A stretch of DNA of 64,000 nucleotides from Limnoperna fortunei (GCA_944474755.1 OX104112.1:54913176-54977175); one strand, 5' to 3'; shown: positions 48,608 through 60,814, counted from the stretch's first letter. Translations and numbers: made by a program. The notes: generated by a model from the sequence alone, not told the origin.

Positions 48608-49245
48608 TGGCGCAATGGCGCGTTCTAGATTGAACACTGGAATACTCCAGCACGTAAAAAACAATACAAAGTGATAAAATATACAATGGTATTTCGATAC
48701 TGCCTTATTTGTTCTCGTTGCCCTGTTGATGTCTTTCATATACTGCGTTACGATTCACAATTAGTTTACCCCAAAAGTCATTGAAACAGTATACCATTCT
48801 GAACTGCTTTTGGAACTGTAAGCATTGGGCTAATGGATGTATGTAGTCCTGGTTTCCATGAACAGCAAAATCAAAATACGATATATAAATGAATGAAGAA
48901 AATGCTATTGTAGTATTGTACGATCGTTCGTCATTTATAAAAAATAAATTGAGATCAAGTGTCCTACCACAAACTGTTATAAATATATATTGTTTTGGCT
49001 GTATTTAAGTTCTTAGCAAAACTATTTAAGATAAATTATTGAAACCAGTTTTAATATAAGATCTTTTAGATTTTAAATTTAACTTAATATTCAAATATTT
49101 GCATGGTGTTTCATATCATTGGGTAAAGACACATTTGTCCTCAACACTTTAAATATACACATAACTAGACAGCAAATTACATTCAGCACAATCAGAATCA
49201 GGTTGGAATATCCCTATTTTAATCTTAGCTGGATTTAATCTTTTA

Positions 49246-49772
49246 TTATGGGGGCATATATCTGCCCCTACTTGTCACATACGTAAGTCAACATACTTTG
49301 TGAAATAAGTCGACTTGTCACTAAATTAAGTCTACTTGTCACATATTTAGGTAAACTTGTCAGATAAAAAAGTTATAATATTTTTAAGAAAAATTAACCG
49401 TATTTTGCGTTTTTGCCCTTTACATGCCATACACAAGTTGACATATTTATCTGGCATGTGAACTTAGTTATCTGAAAAGTAGACTTATTTATCTCGCACG
49501 TGAACTTAATTATATGACAAGTAGACTTATTTATCTAACAAGTCAACTTGTCAGATAATTATGTCAACATGCAGATAAATAAATCTACTTGGCAGATAAC
49601 TAAGTTCACATGTCAGATAATTATGTCAACTTGTCAAATAATTAAGTCTACTTGTCAGATAAATAAGTCTACTTGTCAGATAATTATGTCAACTTGTGTA
49701 TGACAAGTAGACTTATTTCACAAATTATGTAGACTTAGTTATGTGACAAGTAAGGGCAGATATATGCCACAA
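49246..49772. mobile_element. Foldback element made of short repeats with about 72-bp TIRs
   Basis: The left end gcatatatctgcccctactt (then gtcacat) is mirrored at the right end by atgtgacaagtaagggcaga (then tatatgcc). Similarity of the inverted ends extends about 72 bp. The interior is made of about 18-22-bp units of the type gtctacttgtcagataaata, in both orientations, each starting TCWACTTGTCA. There is no coding capacity. Confidence 0.85.
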
Positions 49773-50340
49773 TATTTTATAGAAGCCAAAATGGTCTAAA
49801 TATGTAATAATTTCTCAGTTGTGAGTTTGAACACTACTGCGAAAATGGAACCATTGAGCCTTAAAGTCTAATTCGAACAGTGATAGGTTTAAGTTTGCAT
49901 ACGCCTATAAATCCCCTACACATACAATTATTATGGTGGATGGCGTAGTACAAAGACACCTTTATTTTCCAACTGAAAATAAAATACGAAATTACATTTG
50001 GGACACGTTTTACATGAATACTACGCGATACTGCGCATGATGAATTTCTTAGGATATGTTCAAATTAAATAGTAAAATCTGTTTTAAAATATTGAAATAT
50101 ATAAGAAATGTCTAAAGTATTTAAAGCATTTACATTCGACTGGTTCTTCTTTGTTACAACATATTTTGTCGTGCTTATAGTTCTAAGTACAAAACTTTTT
50201 ATTAGAAAAAAATCGACCGTAAAACATGAAAATGTGTACTAGAAATAAGCAAATGTTTTTATAAAAATGTACATGTTTTTCATGTGTAAAGAACATGGAC
50301 AAAGTAATGACAAAATATCCATTACAACAATAATGCATCT
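49773..50340. other. Unassigned sequence upstream of gene B
   Basis: No gene or repeat recognised; it presumably includes distal promoter sequence of gene B. Confidence 0.35.
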
Positions 50341-50370
50341 GCTGCCTCTAAGTTTTTTTAAATGAAAGTC

Positions 50371-50445
50371 TAAATAAATACCATGGGTATCATAACATGA
50401 GAGCAGAAGTTTTGTCTTAACTATCGGAATAATTAACTGCCAAAT
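50371..50445 (+). promoter_or_regulatory. Gene B promoter and non-coding first exon
   Basis: A TATA-like taaataaata (50371-50380) is followed by ATCATAACATGAGAGCAGAAG (50389) and a donor GTAAGTAGATT after 50445. Gene A has the matching ATCATATCGTGAGAGCAGGAG and identical GTAAGTAGATT. The exact transcription start is not fixed. Confidence 0.55.
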
Positions 50446-50489
50446 GTAAGTAGATTCAATAGTGATAGGTATAAAGTTTGTACAATTTA

Positions 50490-50640
50490 TGTACTTCTTA
50501 ATTGGCAAGGATTTCCAGTTTTCATACCGGAGGTCGGTGGTTTTCTCTGGTACTCCGGCTTCTTCCGCAATAAAAACTGGATTCCATGATATAACTGAAA
50601 ATTGCTGAAAGTGGCGTTAAACAAAAGTCAAACAAACAAA
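50490..50640 (+). repeat. SINE 3' part in the first intron of gene B
   Basis: It contains aattggcaaggatttccagt, accggaggtcggtggttttc, tccgcaataaaaactggatt, and ends aaagtggcgttaaacaaaag plus an AAACAAACAAA tail. Confidence 0.8.
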
Positions 50641-50839
50641 TTATTTATTTAGTTACTTACAGAAGAAAACGGACAATATTCTTAAGTCAAATGTATAAAT
50701 TACCAGTACATGACACAACATGTCTTATAGAAGTGAATTCTATAGTAAAATCGTAATACTAGGACTTTTGAAAGAAAATTAAATCAGAAGAAACCGATGT
50801 GCAATTAGAAGAAAACAAAATCAAAATTAAACATGATTG

Positions 50840-51260
50840 TGATCTTATGGATCATTACTAGCTCCCAAACCCCCCGTTGACCCTCTAGTTCAAACATTCA
50901 TTCACAGCAATTGTCTCCCCCAGGAAACCAAGTTTCATGCAAATCGGAGCATTTTAAATTTTTGGCGGCCATCTTGGATTCGAAATGCCAGCCATTAAAA
51001 GTCTATTTATGTGTCATATGGTGCCGTATAAGATACTCTACTTATAAACCAATTTAAAATCATTAAAATCCATAAGCTTTTTTAAAGGTTTTTTTTCATT
51101 TTCGAAATGGTCGCCATTTCAAGATTGCCGTCAATTTCAAACTTTAAAACTTGAAGGCACCACTTCAAGTGATTACCTATTTTCGGGTGAAGTTTCATAG
51201 GGACCCCACTGACGGTGTCCAACAAAATTTTGTTTGGCGGAAAGTAGAAGAATAAAAATA
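50840..51260. repeat. ggcggccat-type dispersed repeat, copy 1 (intron of gene B)
   Basis: It carries ggcggccatcttggatt and aatggtcgccatttcaagat segments and an aacaaaattttgtttggcgg end. Related segments, partly inverted, recur at 55430-56690 (cggccattttgaa; gggagccattcatgatctat against gatcattactagctccc here). Confidence 0.55.
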
Positions 51261-51692
51261 AGAATAAGAATAAAAAAGAGATCAACAACAATATGTCTCC
51301 CAAACTTTTGTTTGAAAGCCAAAATAAGAAAAAACAAAGGTCTGTCTAACATTAAACATAAAAACTCACAAACACCATAGCAATAAGCATCTTTTAGACC
51401 AACACTAATTAAAACGAAACAAAACACTTGTATCAAATGTACCTAACACAAATTAAGCATACAATTATAAAAAACAGCAGAAAACAGATCCAAATAACTA
51501 AACATTTGATAAATTTAAGTTATAAATACTAGCATTACAACTGATTAATAGGATATTCGAATGCAAAAACACTCAGTTTTATTTCAATTAGTTAAAGTAT
51601 ATTAAACATATGAAAGTCGTGTAAATGTAGCAATATAATATAAACAGTGAATATGTTTTTTTTATATTCTTTAGAGGCGGCTTCCCTACATT

Positions 51693-53825
51693 ATGAAGGG
51701 GACATTTTTATTGGCCGCATTACTTGTAAGTTTACAATTCATATATGGTAGTGTGTTAACTGATTGCTAATTTTCATTTAGCTTGAACATTTATCCTAAA
51801 TTTTTGTCCAGCAATCTAGTGTATGACAGTATAGTCCAAAAAATATGTGGCTTTTAAGGGCTAAGCAATCTACCTTGGATAACTGGCGCTTCACGACCGA
51901 GGTTGCGAGTTTCAGCAACGATGTTCTCCAACCGTAATTGCCAATATTTGTTAATTTTTCTGCCGAAGCTTAGGATTTTCACGGCATGTCATGCATAAAA
52001 TCTAGACGCCATAATATAATAACTAAATAATTGATAGAAGTGGTGTTAATACCATTCAGACCAAAAAAAGATATCGGAAAAGCTTTTGTTCAACGGATAA
52101 ATATAGTCATATCATTTGTTGTATAAAATTTAAGTTAAAAATAAAGCGATGAGAAAAAAGAACGAAAAATTAAATTAAATTCAAAATTATATTACCAACA
52201 GGTTGTCCTGGTCTTAACTGATGACGCAACAGGAAAATGCAAACAAAGACACGGACATAAATGGTCTCGAGGTCATCATCTAGGTAAGTTGTTTTAAACT
52301 TGTATCTATGTATCATAATTGAGATCGTAAGGGTGTTGAGATATAAATGATTATAGACAAAAAATAATGGATTGAAATTTATTTTTAAGCAATTGTTTTC
52401 CGTCCGTATTTGGAAATATGTCAAGTTACTCTAACATTATATTTCATTTAAGAGTGCCATTTTGTTAATTCTCTCCCCTTCATTGTCAGCAAAACATGAC
52501 TTGGTGACCAAACTCAAAATATGCCTGCAATGTATGCACTATTTGTCAAATTTGCCCGCCTTCGTATTTACATCATTTAATGATGACCCGTTCATGCCAC
52601 ATCATCGAAATCACATCAACCGCACCAGATCAAAAACTGTATATCCATTTCTTGTTTAAATTGTATTATGCTATGTAAATCTGTTCTAGGTGGCTACCAT
52701 GGACGACACAGAAGAGATAGATCTCACAGTCATGACAGCAGAAGTCACAGTCACTCCAGCTCTGGAAGCGACAACTACGATAGTGGAAGTGAAAGTCATT
52801 CCAGCTCCGGCGACAGCAGTTCCAGCAGTGACAGTAACAGCTATTATAGTGATAGCTCAGTTAGCCATGGAAGCAGTAGCGATAGTGATGGACATTCTAG
52901 CTATGGTGGTAGCAGCTCTTACAGTTCGAGTCATAGCTATGGCGGGAAAGGAAAGGGTACCGGGAATGGTCACGGTAAAGGAAAGGGTAAAGGGTATGGA
53001 AAGGGAAAAGGTGACAGCCATTCTAGCGACAGCGATAACTCTGTCAGCCATAGTAGCAAAAGCTACGATACCAATAGCTATAGCCATTCTAGCTATAGTG
53101 GTAGCAGCACCGACAGTTCAAGTGATAGTTATGACGGAAAGGGAAAAGGTAGTGGAAAAGGTCATGATGGAGGCAAGGGTAAAGGAAAAGTATATAAAGA
53201 AGGCAAAGGAAAAGGTAAGGGGAAAGGTTATGAAGTAGGCAAAGGACATGGAGATGGAAAGGGCGATGGTAAAGGCAAAGGCTATGAAGAAGGCAAAGGC
53301 CATGGGAAAGGCAAAGGTTATGAAGAAGGCAAGGGAAAAGGAGAAGGCAAAGGCGACGGAAAAGGCAAAGGTTATGAAGAAGGCAAGGGAAAAGGAGAAG
53401 GCAAGGGTGACGGCAAAGGCAAAGGTTATGAAGAAGGCAAAGGAGAAGGCAAGGGCGACGGTAAAGGCAAAGGCTATGAAGAAGGCAAGGGCAAAGGAGA
53501 AGGCAAGGGTGACGGAAAAGGCAAAGGTTATGAAGAAGGCAAGGGAAAAGGAGAAGGCAAGGGTGACGGCAAAGGCAAAGGTTATGAAGAAGGCAAGGGA
53601 AAAGGAGAAGGCAAGGGTGACGGCAAAGGCAAAGGTTATGAAGAAGGCAAGGGCGACGGTAAAGGCAAAGGTCATGAAGAAGGCAAGGGTAAAGGTGATG
53701 GCAAGCGCGACGGCAAAGGCAAAGCTTATGAAGAAGGCAAGGGCAAAGGAGAAGGCGACGGTAAAGGCAAAGGCTATGAAGAAGGCAAGGGCAAAGGAGA
53801 CGGTAAAGGCAAAGGCAAAGGTTAA
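51693..53825 (+). CDS. Gene B: secreted Ser-rich / Lys-Gly-repeat protein, 416 aa, three coding exons
   Basis: Coding exons are 51693-51725 (33 nt), 52202-52283 (82 nt) and 52690-53825 (1136 nt, TAA). They total 1251 nt, 417 codons. Donors are GTAAGT and GTAAGT, acceptors are accaaCAG and ttctAG, phases 0 and 1. The start exon gives MKGTFLLAALL and exon 2 VVLVLTDDATG, a signal peptide, then a basic His/Lys/Arg stretch (to about residue 48). A Ser/His/Asp/Tyr/Gly-rich module runs to about 188 with an inner GKGKG patch near 123-148. The rest is Lys-Gly repeats with regular GYEEGKGKGEGKGDGKGK 18-mers, highly charged and unlikely to fold. It has one Cys after the signal. The family is not recognised; an extracellular-matrix, shell, byssus or mucus role is inference. 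The Ser module is close to that of gene A at DNA level, while the tail is different. Confidence 0.9.
51865..52065 (+). repeat. Degenerate SINE in intron of gene B
   Basis: Weak but ordered match to the SINE body: gaggttgcgagtttcagc, ttctccaaccgtaattgcca, aaaatctagacgccataata, gaagtggtgttaataccatt. Confidence 0.5.
53190..53820 (+). repeat. About 54-bp coding minisatellite in gene B exon 3
   Basis: About nine imperfect units of the type aaaggcaaaggttatgaaga then aggcaaggg... and gacgg. Units vary in length by whole codons, so the frame is kept. All-purine bias makes several other frames open on both strands. Confidence 0.85.
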
Positions 53826-54047
53826 ATAGAACACCAACATTTTATTTTATAAAATCCAATTATTAACTATGTTTTGTATAAAAGTAGTACATCTGTGCAA
53901 TAATAAGAAAACTTTGAATTTTTTCCGCAACATTTCTCAGACTAATTAATATATTTTACATATTCTTTCTGATTTTTAATCTATTTTAATTGTAACCACT
54001 TTTCTTCCGATGAGACGATGATTCATATTTAATGTTTAATAATGTTC

Positions 54048-54053
54048 AATAAA
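54048..54053 (+). promoter_or_regulatory. Polyadenylation signal, gene B
   Basis: AATAAA 222 bp after the stop codon, the first canonical signal downstream. Confidence 0.55.
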
Positions 54054-54059
54054 AAAGTG

Positions 54060-55265
54060 AAATAGAAGTGATTGAATTTATGTGTTCTCAAATCAATAAT
54101 TGAAAGATCAAATGTCATTGGTAACACACAATAGAAAAAGTGTTATACCTCATTTTAATTGACCATACCCGGTAAGCAGTTTTTATTTGTCAGGCAAAAC
54201 ATCTCCACCTATTTACACCGATATTGACTATAGTGGCAAGTTGAACAATTACCAAAGACATTTAACAGAGACGAGACCCTCCTAAACGCAACCTTTCAAT
54301 AAAAAAAAATTGATAACACTATATATACTTTAGTAGAAATATTAACGTTTCATGATAGAGCTATTAAAAACAAAAATGACAGTTATAAAATACCTTGTGG
54401 GGTATTGAAGTAGTAATAATGAGAACAGTGATTGATTTTTGAGTCCATAACTAATTTAATGGTAGCTCAGCGTCCAGCCTGCTTATCTTAGGACAAAAAT
54501 AAGTGTATGAACAATAAACCGACAAAAGGGGTGGACATATTGATTATAATCGAAATTGTTAGGGACGTAGAATTTGAGAATTATTTTCATCTACAAACTG
54601 GGTTATAATAGTTCAAAAAGAAACACACGCTATTGGTTATTGTTCGCAGCGGTCCGATGCAAGTTTTCAATATAATAACCGGACATTACCCAAATCGATG
54701 GTATCTTATCCCGGCTACATGGGAAAGTGTTTGGCCATTTGTGTAGGTCCAGCGAGCTATTACTTATTATTTTCACAATAATATTTGTCTTTACCATGCA
54801 GTTTCTTTAACTTCTCAAGTCCTAGCTATTATAAGTCGTCGTCTGGTTGTATCTAAATTATACAAAAACATGTTAGATGTTGTTGCATGAAATTGTCAAC
54901 AGGAAGCAGAACAACTGTCAAAGACAATTATTATCAACTATTAACTGTACTACAATGTATAGCTACCAAATAAGTTATATGATCTGTAGTTTGTTATCAT
55001 GAAAATCGCTTGTTCAGGTGAGTTTTGAGCTTCATGTATATAAGTCAGGATTGTAAAGAGGTTTTCCTTTTTCCTCTCAGAAACATCATGCACAAAAGTA
55101 GGTTAAATCTTCCAAAGTTTCTGCTTGCATATATAGTAGGAAAAAACTAAAATAATAAATATCCTGGAACTGTATCTAGGTTAGTCGGAATCTTATTTTG
55201 TGGACAGCTTAAACTATTTTAATATTTAGCAGTAAAAACTTGAAAGTTGATGACCTACTATTGAT
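54060..55265. other. Intergenic sequence downstream of gene B
   Basis: No gene. A short relic of the 2.9-kb repeat lies at about 54480-54560 (gaacaataaaccgacaaaag). Confidence 0.4.
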
Positions 55266-55380
55266 CAAGGGACTGTCAACACTCAGGTTGCGGCCTCTAG
55301 TCTTAATATGGGTACAGTTGATTGGCAAGGACTGTCAGCTTTTCTGTGGAAGGTCGGGGTCTTGCACTGGGTACTCATTA
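55266..55380 (+). repeat. SINE fragment
   Basis: actcaggttgcggcctctag, gattggcaaggactgtcagc and gaaggtcggggtcttgcact match the SINE body in order. Confidence 0.65.
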
Positions 55381-55429
55381 TGTTCAGCATACCAACTTTA
55401 TCCAGATAACTAATTTTCAAGCATACTTA

Positions 55430-56690
55430 AGTTGAAGTTTTGTGAATATGGCGGCCAATTCAAGTCGTAGAAAAATTGTGTTTGAGCCATGATGTTCAGC
55501 ATACCCATTTTAACCAGATAACTCATTTTCGATCCAAGTTTTCCGAAGGCGGCCATTTTGAACTGGCAGTCATCTTGAAAATTTAAGGTTCATCTAGAGA
55601 TGGCATACTATGTATGTGTAAATTTTCATAAGGATCCTTGAACCCATTCTATTTAAGTAAACCCGGACAAACTTCAAGCTAAGAAATAGACTCCTAAACG
55701 ATGCCTTGGAACCTTCTGCTAAAAAATGAGCTTAAAATATGATTTCCAACCTCAATAGCATAACATTGATAAAAGTACAATAAAATATTATAAAAGCAGT
55801 AATAAAATACAGTTACATTTTAGGCGGGGGCAGGTGTAGTAAAATGGCCGCCATTTTAAAACAGCGGCTTCTGCGTCTTTTTTTATGCTTAGGCTAGAAG
55901 ACTCTACCACTGTACCAATTATCATTTAAATCGCGTCAGCCAGTCCCGAGAACACATATTTATCTTAAACGGAAGCCATTTTGAAAAATTTGAAATATTC
56001 TTGCACACCTCCAGGTGACCCCCTAACATGGCCTAGGCCATCGTTTGGGAGCCATTCATGATCTATAAGATCATAGTCATATATATTTAAGTCCACGACC
56101 ACGAAGTGTCGGAGGACTTATTGTTTTTGCCCAGTTTCTTATTATTCTTTTTATTTGAGTTTCCTATTTGTTCGCTTGAAGTTTGTACGGGGTTACTTAA
56201 GTAGAACGAGTTCAGGGATCCTCATGAAATTTTACACATACATATTATGCCATCCCTAGATAACCTTTACGATTTACAATTTTTCAAAATGGCCGCCATT
56301 TCAAAATGTCCGCCATCGGAAAAATTGGGTACAAATATTTTTTCGTCGGATCGTTTAGGTTTTCTGCGTAAAATGGGTATGCTGAACTTCATGGCGCAAA
56401 CGAATTTTTAATTCGACTTGCCAGCTAGCTTTTGGCAATTGGCCGCTAAATTCGCCAAAAATTCAACTTTGTCTGGTCTACTTGAAAATTGGTTATCTGG
56501 GTAAAATTGGTATGCTGAACATCATGACACGTGCAACATTTTTCTAAGACAATCGGTTGCCGAATGTCTACGAATTGCCAAAAATTCAGCTTTGTCCAGT
56601 CTGCTTGAAAATTATTCTGGATAAAAGGGGTATGCAAAACATGATTGCCAAAAAGAAAATCTGAAATTCGGGGGACGGCAGGAGACTTCC
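55430..56690. repeat. ggcggccat-type repeats, several copies
   Basis: Recurrent motifs are tatgctgaacatcatg, ggtatgctgaac, gataactcattttc, and cggccattttgaa / ttcaaaatggccgcc in both orientations. A TIR-like end gtcctccgacacttcgtggtcg type hairpin lies at 56093-56128 (agtccacgaccacgaagtgt, cggaggactt). The frame at 56446-56703 is chance. These look like stacked non-autonomous elements. Confidence 0.5.
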
Positions 56691-56699
56691 TTCCTGTAA

Positions 56700-57778
56700 T
56701 CACAATTATATTTAGTTATTGTTGCGTTATTTTTTTCATTATTATTCTGCATGAATTTTGTCACAGCCACTTTTCATAGAACACATTAAGATAAAGGAAT
56801 AAAAATTGGTAGGATGATATACCACAATGAATTGTAGTGCATCAAAACTTCTGGAGTCCAAGTTGGCGGCCGTTTCCATGGAAACAGCAAAAGGTCATTA
56901 TATAGAACATTGCAATAGATGATGAGGACCGTGAAACTTGGTATGATCGTAAGCCTGATGAATACTACAAAAATATTTTTTTTAAATCTGAGGCGATTTT
57001 TACGGTTTTTCCGTAAAATGCGAAAATGTGGAATTTCTAGGATTTTTAATAAACATTAAACAACGTTAATTAGCACATTGTAATGTGATAAAAAAAAACG
57101 ATAATATGCTTTAAATAAGACGCCATGTTGCCGTATTATGTAAGTTATTTGTCAAAATTAACTTGTTTTATTGTTTAAAAAGAGATATGAGCGTTTTATT
57201 ACAATTTCTTAAATATTATTCAAATTAAAGTGTTTTAATTAAGAGTTTTTTTAGTCAACATTAAACACCGTTAATTAGCACATTTTAATGTAACGAAAAA
57301 CGATACAATGTCTTAAATAAGACACGATGTTGCCATTTAAGTAAACAATATGTCTTATTTTAATTATAATAGTAGTTAATAAGCAACTAAGAGGAGACCA
57401 ATATACACTTCCGTACGATACATGTTAAAAGTATGCTGATGGAAAAAGTGTAATGCATAATGACAAAATAGGGAATCTTGGAGCTGCCTGCTCATTGCTT
57501 ATAAGTCAACATATTTACGCTAAAAATCGTGAAAATGTGTCTTAGAAAATACTAGTTGAATTATTTATCACGATGAACTAAAACTGAAACATAATTTTCT
57601 TACCTTAATCTTCAGCACATAAACTTAAATCGTTTTAATTGTTTCAACAAATTGCTTATTCACTTTATTTAAAACGTCTTAATTAAAATTAGAACGACTT
57701 ATTTATCACGATAATTTATTTTAGACAGAAACAAGACGACTAATTCATCACAATAAATTAAAATTAAAAAAATATTCA
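56700..57778. other. Unassigned AT-rich stretch with a local duplication
   Basis: A segment of about 85 bp at 57050-57135 (cgttaattagcacattgtaa ... gacgccatgttgccg) is repeated at 57262-57342 with about 15 percent difference by eye. Nothing coding. Confidence 0.5.
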
Positions 57779-58101
57779 GTTTCTCAATGTTTTTCTTGTA
57801 GTAAACGTAATTAAAAAGAGACACGAATGTCAATTAATACACAACGAACAGCGGGTTAATAAAACGGCATTAACTATCATCACGTATCAATAATGATCGA
57901 TTTTAAATACGTAACCGATACAAAAATGGTGACACTGTCGAAAGATTTCAAGATCGATCACGTCTGATTTTATATGCAACTTCTTTTGGACATCAAAGTG
58001 CGGGAGTGATTCACTCCCGCTCTGCTAAATTACGAGTAATGAGACTAAATTCGTACCATCGCCAAACAAAAAAAAGCGAGGGTACGATTATTCGTTCTAT
58101 G
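57779..58101. repeat. Dispersed hairpin-bearing repeat R1, copy 2
   Basis: It is closely similar to 9407-9726 over its whole length, with both hairpins retained (gggagtgattcactccc; taccatcgcc / gcgagggta). Here it stands alone without Penelope-like sequence beside it. Confidence 0.8.
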
Positions 58102-60800
58102 CTTTGGTAAATGATTGTTAACAAAGGCGGAAAATCAAAGACAACAAAATAACATCTGACAAGCTGATGGTATTCCGAGACGATATTTCAAACTGTTTTA
58201 TTGATATTCGTTATGACCTTTACTATTTGTTGGTATGTGCAGAATATTTAATTTCCATTATTGTTTCTAACATGGTCATGAATGAAGGTTCGTGTTATTT
58301 TACATTCACTGAACAAATTGACTGTTTCTATTGACGACTAAGAACAAAATGTATAAACTATTATGTATGTGTGTCGAATTTAGGAAAACAAGACATGGGT
58401 TGCATGAAAAATATTTAAGCACGTCAATCCAACTGAAGAGAAGTTTTATTAGTTAATACTAGAATTAAGTTTATATTACTGGTTTAAGAATACAGTCAAT
58501 AAATAAAGATGCCCTTTCGATTTGGGGCAGGGGGTTAATAAGGTTATAATACGGCAAAAATGAACTTGAAACATAGTGATAGTGAGCATAGGAATATTTT
58601 GGTCAGTAGCACGGGCAATGCGCATTAATTTTTTCAATAAATATCGTAAAATAGTGTATGCATGCTAGATGAATCACATTCCTACGTGACTCTACACAAC
58701 TTTTTTTTTAATATTTGGGGGAATGAATGACACTCAGAAGTCGTTAGGCTATATCCTTTATTGAGCTGTTCTATGCCCTTTATGATAATCAATAATATCA
58801 GCAGTAAGTAAGTAGTGTTGAAGATTTTGAATAGTCCTAAATAAAGATTGTTTAGTTTTGATCCGAAATTAAACTTGGGGCCGGTCATCAGTGCCCTACT
58901 TTTATCACAGGCCCCTAATACTTCTGACTGTGGTTTTGCGGGATTGATCTTCGATGGTTAAGGCAGGTAATGCTCTTACAGTTATGCTTTACTGTTACGT
59001 TTGGTGCCCAAACTGATACTCCATTGTGGCCAACGGTGATAACTAGGTTAAGTAAAGTATACAAATAAAAATGATGCATCTTTTTAATATGACAAATGTG
59101 TTACTGCAGGCCTATCTGTGTCCAAAGAGGTAGTTGATATACAATTATTTTACTCACGCGCTGGATGGGTATCCATAAATCCTTGGTTTGAGCACCGGTG
59201 TGGACAGTGTTGTTAATATTTATATGTACTGTGGTTACATGTTCTACTTTTATACAACATGATAAAAAAATTTCGAAGAATACCATTTAATTAACACATC
59301 GGTCAAATCTGTTGAAAACCGGTGTTGTAAGAAGAGTATTCAATATGTAATGGTCATGGGCCGCATACATACGGAGACGGGCGAAAAGTAATTTCCCCTC
59401 CTTACGTTGACATTTGCGCTAAAATTTAAAGTTAAAAATTTACCCATGTTTGACAGGTTTATTTGTAAGCTACTAGGAGAAATATGTTCACATAATGTCA
59501 AAAAAGAAAGAAAATTCACGAAGCAAAAATGGCTCAATGTAAAAAAAAAATGCATTACGGCTGAATGATTTATAACATTCAGCAAACTCTTTGACCTGTT
59601 TATCACGCATGCAATTAATAAAAAAAATTAAACATGTTACACATTTAAAAACATTTCATACATTTCATACATTTTGCCGAATACGTTGAAAATTAAAAAA
59701 GAACTGATAATAAAAACAATTCTTTATAGACATAATGAGATTATGGCTATCTTCTATTTCGTGGAAAATCAAGTTAGTGTTCGTCATACATAGTGATGCG
59801 CATCATCTATACCAAAAGTCAGCGTGTCTAACGTGATGTTTTTGCTTCAAAAATGAAAACTGCTTGAGACGAATGTTCAATCTTATGCTCCATTTGCACA
59901 TCTAAATACGTTTCAAAATGAAAGCAATTCATTTCCGAATTCAGTCACCTTTTTGAAATTATGTGGTTTGTTTTCCATTTTGATATTATTCCTTTTCTAT
60001 AATAAATTTTGACCTTGTCATGAACAGCAGTGTTACCTAACGCAGTTGATTCAGACTTTTCGAAATCTTTTAGTTTGGCAGTTTCGTTTGTAGTTGTCGC
60101 GGGAAGTTTCGCGTTTTGTACGAACTGTAGTAAATAACGTAAAGTCCCTTTTGAAACAGAAATGGGTGAATTACAATGTAACATTCCAGAAAAACAAGTC
60201 AAGGAAGACTTGTGAGATGTAAATAAGAAGTTTTGACGTGCAATCATGTTAAATGTTTTTTTCTTTTAGATTTTCGTGATATGGAAAAAAATTTATATGC
60301 GAGCCAAAAAATATACTCCACGGGCTGTGACTTCAGCATAGTTGTTGCGTTGTAAAAGTATTAAATTTCATTGATTAAATAAAACATTCCAGCTACTAAT
60401 AATTAAGCAATTACCTTATTCTTTCTCTAAAGAGTTAACTCAATCTGAGTTTGGGCCACCAGTGAATATAAAATAACCTTTTTGAAAATTGAATTTTGCC
60501 AAAAAAAACAGCCATTTATAAGTGAGTATTTCAGTTGTTTTCACAATTCGTTCACGTTCACTTTTTATACATGAGAAATAAACCCAGCGTAAACTTGTAC
60601 GTACCAGATAATATTTCACACCACGTTTGCTTTAAGTGATTTGTTTGGGTTTTTTTTTAATTCTATCATCACATTATTATTTGTTGGCCAGTTCGGAGAC
60701 ACTGTATAAAGGCAGCTTATCATTTTTTTTTAAAGTGGAACGAATAACATTGCATTGTATAGTATGGACGATCTTCCATTCACAACCTTTGCAGCTGTGC
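58102..60800. other. Mostly unassigned sequence upstream of pseudogene D
   Basis: A weak SINE-like head is seen at about 58925-59060 (gatcttcgatggttaaggca, aactgatactcc). The 100-codon minus frame at 59945-60247 has no recognisable motif and no supporting splice or promoter context. Nothing else recognised. Confidence 0.4.
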
Positions 60801-60814
60801 CAAGATAAAATTGA

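Noticed and set aside
49246..49772. CRISPR-like array
   Set aside because: Repeats are contiguous, in both orientations, without unique spacers, and the genome is eukaryotic.
52690..53238. 182-codon frame starting MATMDDTEEIDLT
   Set aside because: Its ATG lies inside exon 3 in a frame not reached by splicing from exon 2. The matching frame in gene A (5720-5938) is also a shadow.
53248..53829. 193-codon plus-strand Lys/Ala/Met frame
   Set aside because: Out-of-frame reading of the gene B repeat; the spliced frame with a signal peptide is the supported one.
53118..53840. 240-codon minus-strand frame rich in Phe/Ala
   Set aside because: Shadow of the purine-rich gene B tail; no start context, splice support or paralog.
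59945..60247. 100-codon minus-strand frame
   Set aside because: Tempting by length but it has no recognisable domain, promoter or splice context.
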